NCBI GenBank assembly: GCA_949825065.1
Contig: OX463865.1
Coordinates: forward strand, 21,065,115-21,129,114
DNA length: 64,000 bases
Source of the DNA: Odontocerum albicorne
Lineage: Eukaryota > Arthropoda > Insecta > Trichoptera > Odontoceridae
Reading direction: 5' to 3'
In this document: positions 56,697-64,000 of the stretch, one piece after another
Layout: each line of letters starts with the position of its first letter
How positions within the stretch are numbered: the stretch's first letter is position 1
Program-made: the position numbers and the translations under genes
Notes under the pieces: generated by a model
Told to the model about the DNA's origin: nothing
Database searches by the model: none
The model's input: only the letters and a program-made list of their open reading frames with translations

Positions 56697-57980
56697 CCAG
56701 GTTAGTCAAAAAGTTTTGAAAGCGGAAATTAAAATACATTTTTTTTGGGGGGAAATCCCTTTTATTGCTCAGTATAGTCTCCCATAAGATCAATACACTT
56801 AGTCCAACGATCTTCCAACTTTGTTGTCCCATCACGGAAGTGACTTTCTGGAAGGCCTGCAAAATACTCCTCTACGACGGCTATAACCTCTTCGTTTGAT
56901 GAAAAATACTTTCCACGAAGGAAGTTTTTGAGGTGTGAGAACAGCCAGAAGTCAGAGGGAGCTAAATCTGGCGAATAGGGTGGATGCTGCAACAATTCGT
57001 ACCCCAATTCACTGATTTTCGCGATGGTTTTTTGAGCAGGTGCATTGTCTTGATGAAAAATGATTTTTTTCTTCTGCAAACCGGGTCTTTTTTCACAATT
57101 TTTTTCATCCAACTGGTCCAAAAGGTCACAATAATAATCAAAGTTGATTGTCTTACCAGTTTGGAGATAATCTATCAATAAAATTCCTTTTGCATCCCAA
57201 AAAACTGACGCTTACACCTTCTTGGCCGATTTCTGGACACGAACTCGCTTAGGAGCCAAAGTGCCTGGTTCACACCACTCCTTAGCCTCTTGTTTTGATT
57301 CAGGATCATGGTGGTAGACCCAAGTCTCATCCGTGGTGATGAATCGACGCAGAAAATCCTTTTTATCCTTTCGAAATTGCTCCAAATGTTGCTCAGAAAG
57401 TCGCATTCGAACGTGTTTTTGTTGCATTGTTAGCAAATGCGGCACCCATTGTGCACACAGTTTTTTGAAACCCAAAACTTCAGCCAAAATATGCCATGTT
57501 GTTCCATGTGAGATGCCTATGATGTCAGCTATCACATCCACAGTCGATCGACGATCTTCCAAAACCATATCCTGTATTTTCGCTATGATTTCTGGTGTTG
57601 ATGCACTTTTTAGACGTCCTGAGCGTGGATCGTCTTCAACGCTTGTACGGCCACGCTTAAACTCCAAATCCCATCGGTGAACGGTTGGAAATGAAGGAGA
57701 AGACTCCTTTAATACTTTCACCATCTTTGCATGGATCTCAGTAGCCGATAAACCTTCCAAAACAAAGAATTTAATCACTGCACGATATTCGGATTTTTCC
57801 ATTGTTAAAAAATACACTGACACGTCAACTTCAAATGGTTTGTAAACAAAGAATGAATTAACAGATCGAAATGAAATTTTGAGTACGTTCTTATGAAAGA
57901 TGAAATATTAAAATGGCGTAGAAATTTTGGTTTTCTACTGCTCCATAGATGTCGCTTTTAAATTTTTTTGACTAACCTAG
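56697..57980 (-). mobile_element. mariner element 2, 1,284 bp, TA TSD
   Basis: Left end CCAGGTTAGTCAAAAAGTTT and right end the complement of CTAGGTTAGTCAAAAAAATT, with TA at 56695-56696 and 57981-57982. Length is canonical for mariner. Confidence 0.95.
56762..57823 (-). pseudogene. mariner transposase, one premature stop
   Basis: A single frame of about 353 codons; the likely start is the MEKSEYRAV Met at 57802, giving ~346 residues, normal for mariner. HTH: EGLSATEIHAKMVKVLKES and TVHRWDLEFKRGRTSVEDDP, followed by QWVPH. First Asp in TTDETWVYHHDP, second in HQDNAPAQK, third in LAPSDFWLF. The only nonsense change is TAA at 57212-57214 (before ASVFWDAKG). The second and third Asp are 31 residues apart, not 34, which suggests a 9-bp in-frame deletion between them. 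Both lesions should inactivate it. A different mariner lineage from element 1. Confidence 0.93.
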
Positions 57981-58737
57981 TATATCCAGAGCCCTTATTT
58001 ATACTTTGTTATTATTACTACTGCTTTTTTGTATCTACCATACATGTTAGTCAAAGATAAAGTTTTGTATTTTTGTCAATAATTTTTAGTATTTGTATTA
58101 ACTTGTCATATGTGCATTTGTTCGTTCAAGAATGTGTCGTAAATTAAATAACTAAACAATAACGTGAGACAATCCGGAACGTTGTTTGACAATAGCTGAG
58201 CCTTTGATGACAATCCGGCGCCGATGTGTTTACGCGAGCGAGCTCGTAAAACCGTGTCAATCGGTCCGTTTATTACCCGGCGAAAGGGCTTTCGGATGGA
58301 TTCTTAGTAGACTCGCTGCAGGCGCCATTATTGCCCCGTTGCAGTCGGCGCTGACGACTTTCCAGGACTTCTCTCGTAGATCAGCCTTTACGAACGTCTC
58401 CGTGATGACGTCAAATGCCCTGATGCAATCAACATTATGTTGCGGCATGTGTCCCTAATAATTTTACGTAATGTATGGGAATTAGAGATTCTGTTGAAGT
58501 TAATTATGAGAATTAGAGATTATGTTGAAGTTCTCTGTAAAGAATAAGGATTTTACATTCTTGTTTGTAATTTTATGTCCTTAGATAATTTATAGTAATA
58601 TGTTGGCTACACTGAATATTTGTGAAAGAATGAGTGTCGAAAGACTGACAATACAATACGAAATATACTATTTCTTTTCGATCTATCGTTTAGCACCATT
58701 CAAATATATTGAAGAGCGTGGGGAGGAGACAAAATTG
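57981..58737. other. Unassigned DNA with GC-rich island
   Basis: 58190-58450 is GC-rich, with frames open on both strands and a TGACGTCA (CRE-like) site near 58406. It could be a host exon, a conserved regulatory patch or an unknown element. A ~29-bp duplication (GAATTAGAGATT...GTTGAAGTT) follows at 58480-58535. Confidence 0.35.
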
Positions 58738-59030
58738 TCTCACATACATACTAATACTACCATCTCTCTGACTGGGGTAGGCAGAGAAATTAGAACGCCA
58801 TACTTTTACCTTGACACACGCATCCTTCGCCCTTTTTTACATCCTTACACTTTTTCAATCCAACAACAATGATTTCACTGACAGCATTTATTTCTTTCAA
58901 AACTGCATTCTCATTACCCAACAATACTTTCCTTGGTCTTCTCTCTCTCTCTCACATGTGCAGTATAATTTGTTTTATCTTTCGTCAACTTCAGAATGCT
59001 TTTCGACAAAATTACCTTTTTCTTAATAAT
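58738..59030 (-). pseudogene. RT-D LINE remnant
   Basis: Antisense: TCTCTGACTGGGGTAGGCAG (AYPSQR), CTTGACACACGCATCCTTCG and AATACTTTCCTTGGTCTTCT (RPRKVLL), with loss of the exact 3' tip. Confidence 0.55.
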
Positions 59031-59154
59031 CGAGATTTCGATTTTAGAACAACTGGAGTAGGAACGGAACTCGCAGCTCGTGTTGGCAATACTACTGCAC
59101 AAGAAGAGGCCAATTTCATTCAAAACGTAATCTCATGCGCTCGGCGCGTGCGAC

Positions 59155-59264
59155 AATTGTTACCAAACGAACTCTCGAACCAAACTGGAACCCTTTTTTT
59201 TGGGTACCATCGGTTTTGATACCCGAATCCCCTGGGTGGAAGTCATGCAAGCTTCTTGCCAAAT
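59155..59264 (-). repeat. SINE head/body (antisense)
   Basis: CCAAACTGGAACCCTTTTTT, GATACCCGAATCCCCTGGGT and CTTCTTGCCAAA give antisense body, decayed box B and box A. Confidence 0.45.
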
Positions 59265-59825
59265 ATATTGTTTATAGTTAAAACAGGTAACATTGTGGAG
59301 GTTTCAAGATATTGTAATTTGTTTTATCAAACACTGTTTTACTTTGAATTATGGTTCCTCAAAGTTGGTAGTATGAACCGGCTGGAAGCATTCGAAATGT
59401 GGATGCACCGGAGAATGCTACGGATACCCCGGACGGATATGGTCAGCAACACGATGGTTCTTCAAAGAGCCAAAGTTGATAGAGAGTTGCTGACTAATAT
59501 TAAAATCCGAAAGGTGTTCTATTTGGGTCATGTACTTAGAGGAGCAAAGTATAAATTACTGCACCTGATCATCCAATGCAAAATAGAGGGTCGAAGAGGT
59601 GTTGGCAGGAGGCAAATCTCCTGGCTCCGCTATATACGTGATTGGACTGGTATAAGGAGTGTTGGGGATCTTTTTCGGGCTGCCAGGGACAAAAATGCTT
59701 ACTCTCAGGTGAAAGTCAACGTTGGGGGGACCTGACATGACACCAGGAAGAATAAGCAACACTGTTTATCCACTGGAAGTGGAATAAACAGTGTTTGATA
59801 AAACAAATTACAATGTCTTACCAAA
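59265..59825. repeat. Hairpin element H, copy 7, interrupted
   Basis: Left arm TTTATAGTTAAAACAGGTAA ... TTTATCAAACACTGTTT, then the RT-B insertion, then the right arm GGAATAAACAGTGTTTGATA ... ATTACAATGTCTTA. Confidence 0.75.
59340..59757 (+). mobile_element. LINE RT-B copy 2 with 10-bp TSD
   Basis: AACACTGTTT flanks both sides (59330-59339 and 59758-59767). The insert encodes only the RT tail in one open frame: LKVGSMNRLEAFEMWMHRRM, LRIPRTDMVSNTMVLQRAKV, YLGHVLRGAKYKLLHLIIQC, GRRGVGRRQISWLRYIRDWT and VKVNVGGT then stop. It keeps sense codons where the 25-kb copy has a stop and a frameshift. Confidence 0.88.
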
Positions 59826-60534
59826 TAGGTCACGGAGCTTGTGTGATCAATACTCGTAAGAAGTTTGGTACTGGAAGACCGAGTTATTTTACTCATGTGT
59901 GGAAATTTTGAATTGACTCATCTGTGGAAGTGAAGAAAAATTTTGAAAAGCCGGTTGTTTGGAAGATATCGCTTCAAATCACTCAATTCTTATTCGGTAG
60001 GTAGAAATCTCCCGCTTCATCTTACTGAATTTTTTGGCTCTGAATTTTCCTTCGCTATATCAATTCAAGGATCACATTTTATTCTCTTCATATTATACTC
60101 GTATGTCTATGGTACACTACACTTTATATTTTTGATGTGTACTATTTAAGTGAATTTAATGGACTATATATTGGACTGGTGTCCGGTGGCGATCTTTAAC
60201 GAGTTCAACGAAAGGGCGTTGGGTGGATATTTGATCCTGCTCCTAAACAATTAATTAAATTCAATCAACGAAACGAGACTCGTTTGAGAAAAAAGCAAAT
60301 CTCTTTCGACAACAAAGATAAATTATAGGACAAATTTCAAGAAAAAAAAACATGCTTAAGATAAAATGTAATAACCAATCTCCCATTCAAGGGTTAAGAA
60401 TGATTTAATGGCGGGGAACGACCCTTTGCTACTCGACAACATTTATAGTTAAAATATCTACCGAACCAGATGTGAATTTACTCAATTGTTGCATTCTTAC
60501 GAATTAATGGTTACGTGTAACTGTCAATAGTAAT
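59826..60534. other. Unassigned DNA
   Basis: Octamers at 59851 and 60097; nothing else recognised. Confidence 0.4.
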
Positions 60535-60710
60535 TATTTATTTACATAAGAAATAGTATGAATACATAGTTTATGAAAAACATGACAAACAATAAAATAA
60601 ATAGGTAATGTAAAGTGGATACTCAATTTATATGGATCTGGGTTTGTTGCATTTAATTTTTCGTGTCCCCTGCAAACTAGGCTTTTGCCTGTATCTTACT
60701 GAGGACATAA
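60535..60710 (+). repeat. Dispersed repeat K, copy 3
   Basis: ATGGATCTGGGTTTGTTGCA, TCGTGTCCCCTGCAAACTAG and GCTTTTGCCTGTAT match copies 1 and 2. Confidence 0.5.
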
Positions 60711-60814
60711 ATAAATACACGGAAAAGTAAGTTGATGTTTTTTTTACCGATTGTCGATCAATTATTTAACATCTATGTCACAAACTCGCAACAAAATAAA
60801 ATGTTTATTTGTAA

Positions 60815-60990
60815 AGGTATAGCGACGTTTAGAGAGCAGACTTTCCTTAAGGTTGCTCTATATCGGGATTCGAACCCACTATTATTGACATAATAAAATT
60901 ATTCCTAAAAAAATCAAGTTGATGGGAAAGATGGCAAGGTAGTGGCTGTCACCATATATTACGAACTTGTTCGCATTTACATATGTTAGC
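60815..60990 (+). repeat. Dispersed repeat L, copy 3
   Basis: GCGACGTTTAGAGAGCAGAC then CGGGATTCGAACCCACTATT. The minus strand of that block contains a perfect box B (GGTTCGAATCC), so L may be a second SINE family. Confidence 0.45.
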
Positions 60991-61431
60991 AAATTGCTAT
61001 GCAATCTTGACATTTTTATTGAATGAAATTCTGCACTCGCTATTGTATGTGGCAATTTTATTATTGCTCTGTTATTAACCTAGCTGTGTTTTGATCTTGG
61101 CCCCCATACGTTAGGCACATTATTGCATCTTCATCTCCGCCGCCCCCCAGCTCCACCGCCACCCGCACGATCATGACGGGGCAATGAACCGTTTTACTCA
61201 GTGATACACGATGTGTCCAGTTAGTTATACGCGAATGTCGACCACACTCAAAAAACGGAGTTTGTCTTCTGGTGCCATCATCAGTCAGACCACGCTGTAC
61301 AACACTCCGTAATACCTTTTATATTTATGTGTTATATTGATTTCAACGATCAAATGATCTTTTTGTTACAAATATGAAAAAAACAACAACATATAGAATT
61401 TAACATTGACATGTTAGCGGTGTTATATAAC
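60991..61431. other. Unassigned DNA with GC-rich patch
   Basis: 61130-61190 is C-rich (CGCCGCCCCCCAGCTCCACC). No gene recognised. Confidence 0.35.
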
Positions 61432-61650
61432 TCAAGACGACCACCGTGGCCTAGTTGTTAATACGCTTGTCTCCTAACCTGGAGATTGCGGGGTCGATTC
61501 CTGCTGGATTGCAGATTTTTTTCGAGTATTCCAGTCTGGTTTTCTCTTAAAGCCTCTTTTTAATCTTTCTGGATGGTTGGAAGATTTTGCCATACGGTAA
61601 TTAACCCGCCAGGTTTTAGTGTATACAACGAAAGTGTAATACAACACAAT
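61432..61650 (+). repeat. tRNA-derived SINE, reference full copy
   Basis: Head: CACCGTGGCCTAGTTGTTAA (box A-like), TGTCTCCTAACCTGGAGATT, GGGGTCGATTCCTGC (box B). Body: CCAGTCTGGTTTTCTCTTAA and AGCCTCTTT. Tail: CTGGATGGTTGGAAGATTTT, GCCATACGGTAATTAACCCG and CCAGGTTTTAGTGTATACAA. The tail resembles the 3' UTR of the Jockey-like LINE at 30340-30850, which probably supplied the reverse transcriptase. Confidence 0.8.
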
Positions 61651-62021
61651 ACGAACTTGAATGAAAAACCTCGAACGCCTTAATAAAACATATTTGAAAT
61701 CTTAGTATTTATTTTAGAATTTTCATTTTACTTTTATAGTTAGATTTGATTTTTTTAAAATAACCGTTCAATAAATTTTATCTTTATTACCTTTTTTAAG
61801 TCTTAGTTTTTTTTTATTATTTATGATTTTCACTAAAAGGAAAAAACTTCAGTCTTCAAATAGGTTATTTATGAGTTGCTCTGAATTGAAAATCATTAAA
61901 ATCCCCATTACTCTTTCAGTTTAATTCCTTTAAGAAATAAAATCTTTCTGGCGTATTTATAATGGTTTCTAAGGCTTTCATATAACCAACCTTTTTTTCC
62001 GTTTACTTTAACGATTACCCT
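61651..62021. other. Unassigned AT-rich DNA
   Basis: Nothing recognised. Confidence 0.4.
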
Positions 62022-62100
62022 CCATAGTCGAGCGGTAGAAGACTTTCCTTCTAGCGCTTTCGGTTTCAAGTTTTGATTGTAACCAAAACATGACTTCTGT
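62022..62100 (+). repeat. SINE head
   Basis: TACCCTCCATAGTCGAGCGG (box A-like) and TTTCGGTTTCAAGTTTTGAT in place of box B. Confidence 0.45.
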
Positions 62101-62149
62101 AAAAAAAAACACCTTTTTGATCGTATTTTTGTATTACACTTTCAACCCG

Positions 62150-62340
62150 GCATTTATATATAACACATTAGTGACAGATTTTTTATCATGTACTAATCTC
62201 TTCTAACCAATCAGAAATATGTATTAACTACGCGCAAATTGTCCCAGAAAAAATAAATATCTTTACCAACGGGAGAATTGAACTCGCAACCCCCGATTTA
62301 TTAACAAGCGTCTTAACGACTAGGCTATGGAGCTCATCTA
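62150..62340 (-). repeat. SINE (antisense)
   Basis: CTCTTCTAACCAATCAGAAA body, CAACGGGAGAATTGAACTCG (box B side), GACTAGGCTATGGAGCTCAT (head). Confidence 0.6.
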
Positions 62341-62799
62341 TCAATATCAATTCTATCATTGCATCATACGATTTGAGATTTCTTAATTCAAATTGGATTT
62401 TTTTTTTATTTTGCAAAATTTCGTAATCAACTCGCACTTAAGGTGTCCGGAATAGCGTATCTTTATATACGAGTATATATTCGAGTTCCTTCAGTATATA
62501 CTCGACAAAGGGCTGTTTTCCATTGTAAACTAAGTAACCCTTAATATCAACAAAATTCTAATATATACTCTTTTATAGTATAGAATACATCTTTTGAGAA
62601 ATCGATTTGCTGATATCGCCGATATATTTTACCACAGTCTGTTGAGTTATAAAAGAAGGCTGACTTTAGAATTTATAAAGTGGTGAATTTGTACTCAACT
62701 TTTCTTTCTACATGAATATGAAGAGTGACACTCGGTGTGGTGAGGTGCGGGCGACCTGTCTTAAGGCCGTATCGTGTAATCGACAGTGTTAATTTTTTT
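62341..62799. other. Unassigned AT-rich DNA
   Basis: TACGAGTA at 62468 in a TATATA context; nothing else recognised. Confidence 0.4.
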
Positions 62800-63234
62800 T
62801 TAACACGTTGACTGCCGGCCTGAAAAGGGGGCTTGGGATATGCTGATTTTTTTTCATGCGAAGTCGCTTCTATGGTGTTCGTTTATGCTTTTCGTGAAAT
62901 GCTTTAGATTGTAAATATTCAGATATGTTGGAAAACGGGAAAATAAAAATTACGCGTTTGTGCGTGATCGGCACTGGGATTGAAATTTTCATTCCCAGTG
63001 CCAATTACGCACTTACGCGTAATGATTTATTTCGTACTAAAAACGTTTATTACAGTATAATTATAAAATGTTAAAATACAAAATTATACAATATCTTAAC
63101 AACAGAACGAATACTTAGTTATAAAATAAAATATTGTTTTTTTTTTCAAAAACTTTGTAAAACACAGAAAAAAATTAGAGTAAAGGTATGAAAATTGGTT
63201 TGTTGATTAATAAAATTAAAATAATAATTAAAAC

Positions 63235-64000
63235 TTATATATTAGTACTCGTATGATATTCTTCAAAGCAATCAAAACATAAAGCTGGTTTGTCGCAAAA
63301 TTCACGTTGCCAACTAGAGTCTTGACGCTTATTCATTTTTTTATAACACAAACGACATATTCTTCGCATGACTTTTACTTTGGCATTTTTTTCGGTTATT
63401 TTACTGATTTTGTGCCTTTTTTTAATATATTTATGTGTCATACTAGATCTCGAACTGATTTTATTAAAGGGATCTTCGCCCACTTCTTCTTCTCCCTGGC
63501 TCCATCCCAACTCACTGCCTGCGAAGACTGTCGGGGTCAGCTCTCCTCGTCCTCAGGTTGTATGCTCTTCTGTCCCGGACTACGTCCCCCAGGCCGTGCC
63601 TCTGCATCAGGTTATCTTTTTGCACCACCCACGAACTCTTTGGTCTTCCTCTGGTTGTTATTCGAGGAAGATCCATGGAGATTGCCTGGTTCACAATGTG
63701 ATCGGGTGCTCTGCGTCTAACGTGCCCATACCATCTCAATCTATCCGCCTCTCCTCCATCTTGCTGTTGATGTCTGTAACACCTAGGCTTCCACGAATGC
63801 GTGAGCTTTTCTGATCCGCTCACTTCATCTGAATAAAAGTGTAAGCATCTCATTATTAGTAAAAATCTATTCCTGCTCATTTGCTGCGCGAAGATGGGTA
63901 AAGAAAATACCCTGTCTGTTTTCCAGTAACCTTGGATTCAGCTGAGTTGAATAGTACCCATATGAAAGAGCAAACCCAAGAAGATTTTACATTCCGGTAT
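63235..64000 (-). pseudogene. piggyBac-like transposase, deleted and interrupted
   Basis: From 64000 downward: IFLGLLFHMGTIQLS, a stop, then IQGYWKTDRVF, PIFAQQMSRNRFLLIMRCLH, the conserved PIF--(I)MSRNRF block of piggyBac transposases. An RT-C insertion (63487-63816) follows, then EDPFNKIS. Most of the catalytic core is then missing and the frame continues into a C-terminal Cys-rich domain, CRLC-x16-C-x5-CFDC-x4-H, ending near 63235. So there is at least one stop, one LINE insertion and one large internal deletion. PiggyBac transposases excise precisely at TTAA. Confidence 0.82.
63487..63816 (-). mobile_element. LINE RT-C copy 2 inside piggyBac
   Basis: Flanked by CGCYCACTTC at 63477-63486 and 63817-63826 (10 bp, one mismatch). 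It encodes the RT tail: RLRWYGHVRRRAPDHIVNQA, TRGRPKSSWVVQKDNLMQRH and RTRRADPDSLRRQ then stop, with a frameshift before RLRW (the RIRGSLGVTDINSK part is in another frame). The 3' end GTTGGGATGGAGCCAGGGAG matches 23600-23630. Confidence 0.85.

Larger units (their letters stand above)
62800..64000 (-). mobile_element. piggyBac-like element, 3' part
   Basis: The minus-strand element runs beyond the window. The proposed 3' end is TTAA at 62800-62803 followed inward by CACGTTGACTGCCGGCC; TTAA is the piggyBac target. A hairpin GGCACTGGGA/TCCCAGTGCC at 62969-63002 lies in the presumed subterminal region. The other end is outside the window. Confidence 0.65.

Overview
This window looks like gene-poor, AT-rich nuclear DNA from an arthropod, most likely an insect. 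I found no host protein-coding gene, rRNA or true tRNA gene that I can defend. The longest open frames are transposase or reverse-transcriptase (RT) pieces. Nothing bacterial (operons, ribosome binding sites, CRISPR) is present. The organism call is an inference from the element types: DD34D mariners, a piggyBac-like transposase, a hAT element, several LINE families and a tRNA-derived SINE.

Layout. 0-5 kb: dispersed repeats, a near-perfect 43-bp minisatellite (2034-2893) and a pogo-like terminus. 5.2-6.0 kb: a 5'-truncated LINE (RT-A) with an 11-bp target-site duplication (TSD). 6-35 kb: dense old LINE and SINE debris, hAT- and pogo-type MITEs, hairpins, a nested LINE (RT-B inside RT-D, 25.0-26.6 kb) and a mariner remnant (29.2-29.7 kb). 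35.8-36.9 kb: a hAT element with an exact 8-bp TSD. 38.9-39.95 kb: a second RT-A copy, almost identical in protein and opposite in orientation. 43.7-44.9 kb: a broken mariner inserted in a LINE relic. 45.0-46.2 kb: a long hairpin element and a 45-bp array with higher-order structure. 47-55 kb: more RT-D, SINE and hairpin copies. 55.3-55.9 kb: nested foldback MITEs. 56.7-58.0 kb: a nearly intact mariner broken mainly by one stop codon. 59.3-59.8 kb: RT-B inside a hairpin element. 62.8-64 kb: a piggyBac relic interrupted by a third LINE (RT-C).

Family labels used here are my own. RT-A, RT-B, RT-C and RT-D are distinct LINE RT tails. RT-D is the old, abundant one, with about 17 copies; most share a 3' end that reads roughly GTGATGGTATGT. 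H is a long-hairpin element. G, J, K and L are dispersed repeats of unclear class. Several nested insertions give relative ages: RT-B is younger than RT-D and H, RT-C is younger than piggyBac, and one mariner is younger than a Jockey-like LINE.

The most interesting signal is the octamer TACGAGTA/TACTCGTA. I count at least 34 copies by eye, against roughly 2-3 expected from base composition. It has the form TA-CGAG-TA, the footprint known for excision of the Tc1/mariner-superfamily element Minos. At one site (13457) it sits at a TA present in sister repeat copies and is followed by an inverted filler copied from adjacent DNA, as expected of break repair. The window may therefore record many past cut-and-paste excisions by a Minos-like element that is itself absent here.
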